The notes beneath the pieces are model-generated. The model saw nothing but the letters and a program-made list of their open reading frames with translations, searched no databases and had not been told where the DNA came from. Source: Labilibaculum euxinicum (GTDB lineage Bacteria > Bacteroidota > Bacteroidia > Bacteroidales > Marinifilaceae). Taken from it: DNA of 64,000 bases. Each line of letters begins with the position of its first letter. Position 1 is the first letter of the stretch. Below, one piece after another: positions 34,543-42,477 of this stretch. The translations under genes were made by a program, and so were the position numbers. Location: positions 283,074-347,073 of the forward strand of contig NZ_WTCR01000006.1 in assembly GCF_009795715.1 (NCBI RefSeq). Direction: 5' to 3'.

Positions 34543-37026
34543 TTATATGAATAGATTAATGTTGGATTTTTCAGCTTCTTCAAGATAGGTTGCTACACCT
34601 CCAATAGAAACACCTTCAAGTAATTCACCCTTATCAACTCCCATTACATCCATCGACATTTGACAAGCAATCATCTCAACACCATTCTCCATAGCGGTTT
34701 TTAGTAAATCCTCAAGAGAGTCTACTTTTTTCGCCATCATTCTTTTTTTCATCATTTTAGAACCTAAACCCATCATGTTCATTTTTGACAGTTTTAAATC
34801 ATCTGCGCTGTTTGCCATCATTTTGCTAAACATCTTGCCCATCAAATCTTTTTGAACTTTTGGTTTGTTTGCTTTTTTAATCACATTCAATCCCCAAAAA
34901 GTAAAGAAGAGGGTTACTTTATTTCCAGTGGCGGCAGCTCCATTGGCAATAACAAGTGATGCCAAAGCCCGATCCAATTCATCAGAAAAAATTACCATGG
35001 TTTTATTCTTGGCTATGCCATTGTTTAAAACAGAACATTGTTCATCTTTTTTCTGCTTTTCAATAACTGCAGATATAATTCCTTTATCAGAATCAAGAGA
35101 AATTAATTTATTTCCCGTCATGTTACACCATGATGCAACATCTTTCATAAATCCCTGGTCAGTAACTTTTTGGAGCAATCGGTCACCGTTCTCTAATTTG
35201 TCAATTTCCTTTTTTAGTTTGATGATGGGTCCCGGACATTGCAATCCACAAGCATCTACCTCAATGATTTTTTTCTCAGACTGAATTTCTTTTTCTTCGA
35301 AGCTTGTTTTTTTTCTATAGATATGACTGTCTTTGGCCACATAACTGGATTCAAAAATATCCTCGTTACTTTGTTTGCAGGTTGCGTGTTCGTAGGTTTT
35401 GTAACCACCACTTAAATTGTAAACGTCCGAAAAGCCTTTTTGCATTAAGATTCTTGATGCAAAATAGCCACGTAAACCAACCCCGCAATAGATTATTATT
35501 TTTTTATCTCTAGGTATTTCGTCCAGGCGATTTCTGATTTGATCCACTTCTATATTTACGGCATCTTCAATTTGACCCAGTTCAAATTCATCAGGAGTAC
35601 GAACATCTAATATAAAATTATTTGCTGCATGCAATTGATTCAATTCATCCCAATGAATAATATTTACCAAACCTTCAATAATATTTCCTGCAGTAAATCC
35701 TGCCTGATTTACAGGGTCTTTTGCCGATGAGTAGGGGGGAGCATAAGCATGTTCGATTTCCTGTAAATCGTAAATTGTTCCGCCTTTTTTAAGAACTGTT
35801 GCAATTAAATCGGTTCTCTTGTCTACACCTTCATATCCAATTATTTGAGCACCATATAATTTCCCGCTGTGGGGATCGAAAGTGATTTTTATACTTGTAG
35901 GCATTGCTCCGGGATAATATCCTGCATGCGATCCTCCATGAGTAATATTAGAGACAAAAGAAATGCCTTCCTTTTTAAGAACCTTTTCGGCCAATCCTGT
36001 CGATCCAATGGTGAGATCAAATACTTTAGCTATGGCAGTTGCAATTGAACCTTTATAAGTTTGTTTGTGTCCCAGAACCAAATTGTTTGCTAAAATTCTA
36101 CCCTGCTTATTGGCAGGGCCTGCCAGATATGCATTGGTGTATTTGCCGGTAATAGGATGTGGGAAAGCGATAGCATCACCTAAGGCATATACATTAGGAT
36201 CGCTGGTTTGAAGGTATTCGTTTACTTTAATACCTCCGTTGGGAGCCAACTCAATACCTGCCTCTTTAATTAATTTGGTTTCAGGTTTAACACCGATAGA
36301 AAGAATAACCATATCAGCGTCCACTTTTCTGCCCGATTGCAAATGAATCTCAAGATGATCAGTATCTCTTTTGAACTGACTAACACCATCATTCAGATAA
36401 AATTCAACATTTTTAGTCTTTAAATGCTGATGTACAACGGCCGCCATTTCGTAATCAAGAGGCGTCATTACTTGTTCGGCCATTTCAATAATTGTAACCA
36501 TCATACCTAGGTGATGAAGGTTTTCAGCCATTTCCAAACCAATAAATCCAGCTCCAACAACTACAGCTTTCTTTGGCTTGTTTTCGTTGATGTAAGTTTT
36601 AATTTTGTCTGTATCATTTACGTTTCGAACAGTGAAAATTGCTTTGTCTTTTATGCCGGGAATTGGTGGTTTTATCGGTTCTGCGCCTGGAGAAACAACC
36701 AATTTATCAAAAGTTTCAGTATAGCTTGTATTGTTGATGAGGTCGTTGATTTCTACTAATTTATTTTCGCGGTCAATTCTAACAACTTCGTTTTTAATCC
36801 GAACATCAACATTTAATCTTTTTTTGAAGCTTTCAGGAGTTTGCAGCAATAGATTTTCCCTCTCTGTAATAACATCACCAACATAGTATGGTAAACCGCA
36901 ATTTGCATACGAAATATGTTCGCCTCTTTCGAACATGATTATCTCTGCCGATTCATCCATTCTGCGTAAACGAGCCGCAGTTGTTGCTCCTCCTGCTACA
37001 CCACCAACTATTAAGTATTTTGCCAT
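34543..37026 (-). CDS. CoA-disulfide reductase / rhodanese / TusA / DsrE four-domain fusion
   Basis: An 827-residue cytosolic sulfur-handling protein. Residues 1-450 form an FAD- and NAD-binding disulfide reductase of the CoA-disulfide/polysulfide reductase type, with redox Cys43 in SYANCGLPYYVG and the ATG-like dimer tail. Residues about 460-550 form a rhodanese with Cys514 in YCGVGLRGY. Residues about 588-660 form a TusA-like sulfur carrier with Cys597 in CGLQCPGP. Residues 670-827 form a DsrE-like domain (ACQMSMDVMGVDKGEL). The chain makes persulfide relay between domains plausible. The promoter region holds a palindrome overlapping the expected transcription start, so regulation by a sulfur- or redox-sensing repressor is likely. 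The order of domains is known from other Bacteroidota. Confidence 0.92.
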   Translation of the reverse strand: MAKYLIVGGVAGGATTAARLRRMDESAEIIMFERGEHISYANCGLPYYVGDVITERENLLLQTPESFKKRLNVDVRIKNEVVRIDRENKLVEINDLINNTSYTETFDKLVVSPGAEPIKPPIPGIKDKAIFTVRNVNDTDKIKTYINENKPKKAVVVGAGFIGLEMAENLHHLGMMVTIIEMAEQVMTPLDYEMAAVVHQHLKTKNVEFYLNDGVSQFKRDTDHLEIHLQSGRKVDADMVILSIGVKPETKLIKEAGIELAPNGGIKVNEYLQTSDPNVYALGDAIAFPHPITGKYTNAYLAGPANKQGRILANNLVLGHKQTYKGSIATAIAKVFDLTIGSTGLAEKVLKKEGISFVSNITHGGSHAGYYPGAMPTSIKITFDPHSGKLYGAQIIGYEGVDKRTDLIATVLKKGGTIYDLQEIEHAYAPPYSSAKDPVNQAGFTAGNIIEGLVNIIHWDELNQLHAANNFILDVRTPDEFELGQIEDAVNIEVDQIRNRLDEIPRDKKIIIYCGVGLRGYFASRILMQKGFSDVYNLSGGYKTYEHATCKQSNEDIFESSYVAKDSHIYRKKTSFEEKEIQSEKKIIEVDACGLQCPGPIIKLKKEIDKLENGDRLLQKVTDQGFMKDVASWCNMTGNKLISLDSDKGIISAVIEKQKKDEQCSVLNNGIAKNKTMVIFSDELDRALASLVIANGAAATGNKVTLFFTFWGLNVIKKANKPKVQKDLMGKMFSKMMANSADDLKLSKMNMMGLGSKMMKKRMMAKKVDSLEDLLKTAMENGVEMIACQMSMDVMGVDKGELLEGVSIGGVATYLEEAEKSNINLFI

Positions 37027-37068
37027 TGTTATATGTTTTAAAAGTTATTTTATTGTAATCATCATATG

Positions 37069-37099
37069 TAGATATCCATATATCTATCATGCAAAAGTA
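37069..37099 (-). promoter_or_regulatory. Candidate promoter and operator of the CoA-disulfide reductase fusion
   Basis: On the minus strand TACTTTTG (37092-37099) fits the Bacteroidota -7 box TAnnTTTG. Just downstream is the inverted repeat TAGATAT-ccat-ATATCTA (37069-37086), which covers the expected transcription start. This is the layout of a repressor site. No clear -33 element was found, and the regulator itself is not in the window. Confidence 0.42.
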
Positions 37100-37180
37100 A
37101 TCTTTCAGAAAAATTTATCACTAATGCAATGTTGGTTTTTAATATGTTGCTCAGCATGTTAAATCGATTGCATTGATTAA

Positions 37181-37277
37181 ACTGTCTGATAAAGAGTGTT
37201 TAATAAATTATTTGTAATGATATTGAAAATCATCATATGAGAATATTCTCATTATTAAGGGTGGTTTATCAGACAGT
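37181..37277. repeat. 97-bp element with 13-bp perfect terminal inverted repeats and inner palindromes
   Basis: ACTGTCTGATAAA (37181-37193) and TTTATCAGACAGT (37265-37277) are exact inverted copies 71 bases apart. Between them lie the perfect 16-nt palindrome ATGAGAATATTCTCAT (37237-37252) and the hairpin ATGAT-attgaaa-ATCAT. No obvious target-site duplication is seen. It may be a MITE-like insertion or a complex operator between two divergent genes (CoA-disulfide reductase fusion and FetA). Confidence 0.6.
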
Positions 37278-37349
37278 ATTCATCTCTGCTAAAGAAATGT
37301 GATTCGCATTGGGTACAATTGAGATAATATTATTTTCTTTATGGTATAG

Positions 37350-37955
37350 ATGGGGAATATGATAAAATGTGAAAAGATTAATTTAAGTTTTCCTGGTCAA
37401 CTCATATGCAAAGATCTTAGTTTCGAGGTTTTTGCAGGTGAGTCAATATGTTTTAGCGGACCATCAGGTAAGGGCAAATCTTCATTATTAAAAGTATTAA
37501 TGGGATTTATTACACCACAATCCGGGAATATTCAAATTGACGGTTTAGAGTTGAATAGCGATACGATTGCAGCGATTCGAAACAAAATGATCTGGTTGCC
37601 GCAAAATAGTAATTTACCTGTTGATTCAGCCAATGAGCTATCTGATTTACTTCAAATGAATGCAGAACAAGTAGAAAGATTTCAACAATTTCAGGATCAG
37701 TTGGGAGTTAGGGAATGTGGATTTGATAAAAGTTTTGCTGAAATAAGCGGAGGACAAAAGCAAAGAATTGTTTTGGCTGCATGCTTAAGTCTTGATAAGC
37801 CAATAATCCTTCTGGATGAACCAGTTTCTGCTCTTGATGATCATTCCATCGATCTTCTCTTTGCTACATTGAATTCTTTGCCTGACAAAACAATAGTTTC
37901 AACTTCCCATAACAAGAAATGGATTGACTATTGCAACAGAACAATTGAGTTATGA
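37350..37955 (+). CDS. fetA: FetA-like ABC transporter ATP-binding protein
   Basis: A 201-residue ABC ATPase. Walker A is GPSGKGKSS, the signature is SGGQKQR, Walker B is IILLDEPVSALDD and the H-loop is STSHN. Its partner 91 bases downstream is a UPF0014/FetB permease, so it energises that exporter, described in E. coli as an iron exporter that helps under oxidative stress. Two ATGs (37350, 37359) could be starts. Its stop TGA overlaps the first ATG of the intercistronic element (ATGA). Confidence 0.85.
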   Translation: MGNMIKCEKINLSFPGQLICKDLSFEVFAGESICFSGPSGKGKSSLLKVLMGFITPQSGNIQIDGLELNSDTIAAIRNKMIWLPQNSNLPVDSANELSDLLQMNAEQVERFQQFQDQLGVRECGFDKSFAEISGGQKQRIVLAACLSLDKPIILLDEPVSALDDHSIDLLFATLNSLPDKTIVSTSHNKKWIDYCNRTIEL

Positions 37956-38049
37956 AACGTCCATGCCAAAGATATTTTGACACACAGGGGGATGATTATT
38001 CCAGCATGGTAAGTTCCATATGGCAAAAGTTTAAAATTATAATCATATG
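37952..38049 (+). ncRNA. Intercistronic control element, copy 2 (fetA-fetB)
   Basis: This copy sits between the ATPase and permease genes. It opens with ATGAAACGTCCATG and has the core ATGGTAAGTTCCATATGGC. Outer stem: CCATGC (37961-37966) with GCATGG (38004-38009), 6 perfect pairs. Start-codon stem: CATATG (38017-38022) with CATATG (38044-38049), which contains the fetB ATG. The first ATG overlaps the fetA stop and opens a 32-codon frame whose TGA overlaps the fetB ATG, so ribosomes could pass through all three frames. Confidence 0.8.
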
Positions 38050-38838
38050 AAAGAAATCGTTGACATAGGAATAGGGAGTTTGGCCTTGGGATTTTTGCTC
38101 ATGGTTATTCCCATTGCAGGCTTCATCTATTTTAAAGTGAAAATTGTTAAAGAAACTGTTATTGCTTTAATTCGGATGGTGATGCAACTTTCTTTGGTCG
38201 CCTTTTATCTGGAATATATTTTTGCATGGAACAATGCCTGGGTAAATGTAATTTGGGTTTGTGTAATGATTCTGGTTGGTACTTTTACTACAATTAAGAG
38301 GGCAGGGCTTACCTATCGGTTTTTCATCCTTCCGTTTGCAATTTCAGGATTTATAAGTATTCTAATTTTGGATGCTTTCTTTCTAGGTTTTGTTATTCAT
38401 CTCGACTATGTTTTTGATGCCCGTTACTTTATTCCTATATCAGGAATGGTGTTGGGAAATGCTTTAAATCATAACATTGTTGGTATCAGCAATTATTTTG
38501 GCAGGTTAACTAAGGAACAGGATTTGTATTATTTTCTTTTGGTGAACGGAGATAGCAGAAAGAATTCACTGGCACCATTTATCCGCTCGGCCATAAAAAG
38601 TGGTTTAAATCCATTAATAGCTACCATGTCTGTAATTGGTTTAATCTCCTTACCCGGGATGATGACAGGACAGATTTTAGGTGGAAGTTCTCCTATGGTC
38701 GCCATAAAATATCAGATATTAATTATGCTCGCCATATTTGTTGGTTGCTCTTTAAATCTAATGCTTAGTATTCTTCTGGCAAATCGTTTTGCATTCGACT
38801 CTTTTGGACGAATTAAAGCCAATTTATTTAAGAAATAG
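38047..38838 (+). CDS. fetB: FetB-like ABC transporter permease (UPF0014)
   Basis: A 263-residue inner-membrane permease of the UPF0014 family, with about seven spans. The conserved cytoplasmic motifs FIPISGMVLGNALNHN and SLPGMMTGQILGGSSPMVAIKYQ are complete. Together with the upstream ATPase it should export iron (family knowledge from E. coli FetAB). The start codon is embedded in a 6-bp pairing with the upstream element. The long region after it (38839-39287) separates it from the indolepyruvate oxidoreductase operon. Confidence 0.87.
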   Translation: MKEIVDIGIGSLALGFLLMVIPIAGFIYFKVKIVKETVIALIRMVMQLSLVAFYLEYIFAWNNAWVNVIWVCVMILVGTFTTIKRAGLTYRFFILPFAISGFISILILDAFFLGFVIHLDYVFDARYFIPISGMVLGNALNHNIVGISNYFGRLTKEQDLYYFLLVNGDSRKNSLAPFIRSAIKSGLNPLIATMSVIGLISLPGMMTGQILGGSSPMVAIKYQILIMLAIFVGCSLNLMLSILLANRFAFDSFGRIKANLFKK

Positions 38839-39287
38839 TATCCCTCGCCAGTTTATAAGAAGTTTTTGTTATTTTATTGAATATCAATACAAAAGCTTTG
38901 TAGTTTATTTTTACGCAACCGTTTTCGTTATTTGAACTAATTCTAAACTTCCTGCTTTGGTTTCTCTTTTGTTGATTTTAAACCAAATATTGGTATTTTA
39001 GTACCGAATATTAAAAACAAGACTTGTTTTAATTCCAATTCACAAGCAAAAATATGGATTTTCTTGAAATTTATTTTTACGTTTGCGCCTACTTGGTAAG
39101 TTACCTTGAAATGTTTGGCGGACTATAAAATCCATTCCCTACCTCGATCCTTGTGATCAATTTTCTATTCTATTTTTTGAGTAAATGTAATTGATGTTTT
39201 AGTACATCAATAATTTTATAATTAGGCACTTTTTTTTTCTAAGTGTTGTAACTTATAGATTAATCAAAATAGTTAAACAAATACAAC
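38839..39287 (+). other. Long leader region before the indolepyruvate oxidoreductase genes
   Basis: About 450 bases with no gene. It contains an imperfect palindrome AATATT-GGTA-ttttag-TACC-GAATATT (38986-39012), a candidate -7 box and a perfect GGTAA-G-TTACC palindrome just after the expected transcription start. This suggests a regulated promoter with a ~190-nt 5' leader. Confidence 0.4.
39078..39105 (+). promoter_or_regulatory. Candidate promoter (TACGTTTG) and palindrome of the iorAB operon
   Basis: TACGTTTG (39078-39085) matches TAnnTTTG. The 11-nt palindrome GGTAAGTTACC (39095-39105) begins about 9 bases downstream and could be an operator at the transcription start. No good -33 TTG at the right distance was seen. 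Confidence 0.35.
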
Positions 39288-40913
39288 ATGCAAAAGTCTT
39301 TATTATTAGGCGTTGAAGCCATTGCTCAAGGAGCAATTGATGGTGGAATGTCTGGAGTTTACGCGTACCCGGGAACTCCGTCTACTGAAATTACCGAATA
39401 CATACAACATTCGAAACAAGCAAAAGAATTAAACATTCACAGCGATTGGGCTGCGAATGAGAAAACAGCCATGGAATCAGCTCTTGGTATGTCATATGCA
39501 GGAAAAAGAGCAATGGTTTGTATGAAGCACGTTGGATTGAACGTAGCTGCTGATTGTTTTATGAATGCTGCCATTACAGGAGCAAACGGAGGAATGTTGA
39601 TCGTAGTTGCAGATGATCCATCTATGCACTCTTCTCAAAATGAGCAGGATTCCCGAGTATACGGTAAGTTTGCCATGATGCCGGTTTTAGAGCCGTCAAA
39701 CCAACAGGAAGCATACGATATGGCTCGTTTCGGGTTCGAATTGTCAGAAGCTTTTGAGATTCCTGTTTTAATGAGAATTACGACTCGTTTGGCTCATTCC
39801 CGTGCCGGTGTTGCAAGATTTGCTGAGGTAATGGTACAAAATGAGTTGAAACTTCCTGAAGATAAGGTTCAATTCGTATTACTTCCAGCTATCGCGCGTA
39901 AGCGTTATAAGAAATTGTTAAGCAATCAGGAGAAATTCGAAGCCGCATCAGAAGATTCAGCTTATAATACATATTCCGATGCTGCTGATAAGTCAATGGG
40001 TATCATTGCTTGTGGTTTAGGATATAATTACTTAATGGAAAATTATCCTGATGGAGATTGTCCATATCCTGTTGTTAAGATCAGCCAGTACCCAATTCCA
40101 CGCACAATGATCAAAAAGATCACCGGCGAGTGCGGTAAAGTATTGGTTTTGGAAGAAGGTTATCCTGTGATTGAGGAAATCCTGAAAGGATATTTGGAAA
40201 AAGAAGCTGTTATTGGCCGTTTGGATGGAACTCTTTCCCGTGATGGTGAGTTAACTCCGGATATGGTTGGCAGAGCTCTTGGATTTAAAATTGAAGAAAG
40301 TCTTGAAATACCAGATATTGTAGCTGCCCGTCCGCCGGCATTGTGTGTTGGATGCAGTCATATTGATGTGTACAAGGCGTTGAATGAGGTGATTGCAGAA
40401 TATGGCGAAGGTCGTGTGTTTGCTGATATAGGTTGTTATACTTTGGGTGCTTTGCCTCCTTTTAATGCCATTAACTCTTGTGTGGATATGGGAGCATCAA
40501 TTACTATGGCAAAAGGTGCTGCTGACGCTGGTTTAATTCCTTCGGTAGCCGTTATTGGTGATTCAACTTTTACGCACTCGGGAATGACTGGTTTATTGGA
40601 TGCTGTTAATGAAAGGACTCCAATTACAGTAATTATTTCTGATAATGAATCGATCTCAATGACAGGTGGTCAGAAATCATCTGCTAAAGGCAAGTTGGAA
40701 GCAATTTGCGAAGGTTTAGGAGTAGAGAAGGAGCACATTCATGTATTACTTCCCGTGCCTAAGAAACATGATGAGATTAAGGAAATCTTCCGTAAGGAGT
40801 TTGAATACAAAGGGGTTTCTGTAATTATTCCACGCAGAGTATGTGTACAGAAGAATGTTAGAGATCAAAAAATAAAGAAAGCAAGTATGGCAAAAACAGC
40901 GGCTAAAGCTTAA
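39288..40913 (+). CDS. iorA: Indolepyruvate ferredoxin oxidoreductase, alpha subunit (no ferredoxin domain)
   Basis: A 541-residue TPP enzyme subunit that oxidatively decarboxylates aryl-pyruvates to aryl-acetyl-CoA. The N-terminal domain has YAYPGTPSTEITEYI and ANEKTAMESALGMSYAGKRAM. The TPP-binding domain has CVGCSHIDVYKAL, ADIGCYTLGALPPFN and the GDSTFTHSGMTGLLDAV ... DNESISMTGGQ metal motif. Archaeal IorA ends in an 8-Cys ferredoxin module; here the chain stops after IIPRRVCVQKN without it. The beta subunit gene follows, separated by an intercistronic element. Confidence 0.87.
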   Translation: MQKSLLLGVEAIAQGAIDGGMSGVYAYPGTPSTEITEYIQHSKQAKELNIHSDWAANEKTAMESALGMSYAGKRAMVCMKHVGLNVAADCFMNAAITGANGGMLIVVADDPSMHSSQNEQDSRVYGKFAMMPVLEPSNQQEAYDMARFGFELSEAFEIPVLMRITTRLAHSRAGVARFAEVMVQNELKLPEDKVQFVLLPAIARKRYKKLLSNQEKFEAASEDSAYNTYSDAADKSMGIIACGLGYNYLMENYPDGDCPYPVVKISQYPIPRTMIKKITGECGKVLVLEEGYPVIEEILKGYLEKEAVIGRLDGTLSRDGELTPDMVGRALGFKIEESLEIPDIVAARPPALCVGCSHIDVYKALNEVIAEYGEGRVFADIGCYTLGALPPFNAINSCVDMGASITMAKGAADAGLIPSVAVIGDSTFTHSGMTGLLDAVNERTPITVIISDNESISMTGGQKSSAKGKLEAICEGLGVEKEHIHVLLPVPKKHDEIKEIFRKEFEYKGVSVIIPRRVCVQKNVRDQKIKKASMAKTAAKA

Positions 40914-40942
40914 TTAAATATTAACCTGAAAAAAGTAAACAG

Positions 40943-41043
40943 ATGAAACGGCCATGATTAACTAATTATTAAAATACACAAAAATAATTATTTGATCGAT
41001 GGTAAGTTCCATCTGACCTTAATCAAAAAATTACAAACAGATG
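40943..41043 (+). ncRNA. Intercistronic control element, copy 3 (iorA-iorB)
   Basis: This copy lies between the two subunit genes. It opens with ATGAAACGGCCATG and has the core ATGGTAAGTTCCATCTGAC. Outer stem: CCATGATTAA (40952-40961) with TTGATCGATGG (40992-41002), 10 pairs with one bulged G. An inner stem TAATTATT (40963-40970) / AATAATTA (40983-40990) has 8 perfect pairs. Start-codon stem: CATCTG (41010-41015) with CAGATG (41038-41043), which contains the iorB ATG. The first ATG frame stops after four codons (MKRP), so no long leader peptide is kept in this copy. Confidence 0.8.
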
Positions 41044-41625
41044 AAAACAGATATGGTTATAGCAGGTGTTGGTGGTCAAGGGATTTTATCCATTGCTGCT
41101 GCTTTAGGTTCTGCTGCACTAGACAACGATTTATATATGAAACAAGCTGAAACTCATGGTATGAGTCAGCGTGGAGGTGATGTTCAGTCATTCATGAGAA
41201 TTTCGGATAAGCCTATTTATTCCGATTTAATTCCTAAAGGTGGTGCTGATATCATTTTATCAGTTGAGCCAATGGAAGCATTGCGTTACCTTCCTTACTT
41301 GAAAAAAGGTGGCTATGTGGTAACTAATTCAACTCCTTTTATCAATATTACTGATTATCCTGAGCAGGAAAAATTGGAAGCAACCATTAAAGCTTTGCCT
41401 AATTATGTGTTGATTGATGCAGATAGAATCGCAAAGGAAGAAGTTGGTTCTGCACGTGCTTTTAACTTTGTAATGTTGGGGGCGGCATCTCCTTTTATCG
41501 ATGTTCCATTTGAATATTTGGAGGAAGGAATTCGTAAAATCTTCGCTAGAAAAGGGGAAGAAGTGGTAGATATGAATATTAAGGCTCTTCATGCCGGACG
41601 TAAGTTCTCGCAAGAAAACAGATAG
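41041..41625 (+). CDS. iorB: Indolepyruvate oxidoreductase, beta subunit
   Basis: A 194-residue gamma-type domain subunit of 2-oxoacid oxidoreductases (MVIAGVGGQGILSIAAALGSAAL, then TEAETHGMSQRGGDV-like AETHGMSQRGGDVQSFMR). It pairs with the alpha subunit upstream to complete the enzyme. Size is normal. Its start codon lies in the 3' stem of the upstream element, so its translation may be tuned separately from iorA. Confidence 0.9.
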   Translation: MKTDMVIAGVGGQGILSIAAALGSAALDNDLYMKQAETHGMSQRGGDVQSFMRISDKPIYSDLIPKGGADIILSVEPMEALRYLPYLKKGGYVVTNSTPFINITDYPEQEKLEATIKALPNYVLIDADRIAKEEVGSARAFNFVMLGAASPFIDVPFEYLEEGIRKIFARKGEEVVDMNIKALHAGRKFSQENR

Positions 41626-41650
41626 TCAAAACTCAATTATTATACATCGA

Positions 41651-41688
41651 AATCCCCGTTTGAAAATAATTCCAAACGGGGATTTTTT
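41651..41688 (+). terminator. Terminator of the iorAB operon
   Basis: A 12-bp perfect stem AATCCCCGTTTG / CAAACGGGGATT with a 9-nt loop and seven T's, 25 bases after the iorB stop. Confidence 0.9.
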
Positions 41689-41811
41689 TATGATTTGTGA
41701 CAAGAAGATCAAAAATAATTAAACTGTAAATTTTGTGAAGTTTGAGTCAATTTCTCTATTAAAGAAGTGCCTTTACTTTCATCTTATTTCTTTCGATTTT
41801 ACACTTGTTTT

Positions 41812-42234
41812 TTATCCTTTATTGTCTAAGATTTCACTTATTGTCCGCAGGCAGGCTGCAATTTCTCTTTTTAACGGATGATTGGGCATAATTCCACTCT
41901 CGGCATCCAGTCCATTTAAAATACCCATCCAAATTGCACTTATGCCAAAGCCAATCAAAACATCCTTTTTGTAATTTTCGACAAATGCCTGTCGGTATTG
42001 CTCTGTGAAATTATTGAAATTAACTGCGATTCGGAAAGTATAGGAAGCATCAGGATTTTCACCATTATGCATATGGTAATCAATTATTTTTACTAAAGTG
42101 CCGGATAGCTTTTTAGATTCCGATTCTATTGCATCTCTTTTATCCTGATTGATATCCATATCATGTACACCTTTCAGAATCAAATGGTCGATATCTTCAG
42201 TGCATATTGTATTTTTTAATAGTATAGGTTCCAT
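41812..42234 (-). CDS. Uncharacterised protein, 140 residues
   Basis: A soluble protein without signal or clear membrane span; one moderately hydrophobic helix lies near VLIGFGISAIWMGILNGL. It has no motif I recognise. It may belong to a minus-strand unit with ClC, although 243 bases separate them. No function proposed. Confidence 0.55.
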   Translation of the reverse strand: MEPILLKNTICTEDIDHLILKGVHDMDINQDKRDAIESESKKLSGTLVKIIDYHMHNGENPDASYTFRIAVNFNNFTEQYRQAFVENYKKDVLIGFGISAIWMGILNGLDAESGIMPNHPLKREIAACLRTISEILDNKG

Positions 42235-42477
42235 GTTTGTTGTATTATTTATAAGAACACCTAAATTACTCGAAAAATATGAGATTGTTCCTCCCTGTGA
42301 TCATTGTTTCATTAAAATATTTTACAGCAAATAGGAATTGCAATTGCATTCCAACTATTGCTAAAGTTGGCTTTCTATTTTTCATTTACTATTCACGATC
42401 AACAGGATGTAAGCAGAAAAGTTTAACTGTTTGTTCTTTTAGTTTGCCAATTCGCAGATTAGAGTATTTGATAGGCT

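Noticed and set aside
39095..39105. Fourth copy of the intercistronic element (GGTAAGTTACC resembles the core)
   Set aside because: It lacks the ATGAAACG block, the flanking ATGG/CCAT arms and the start-codon pairing, and it lies 183 bases before the gene; it is a simple palindrome.
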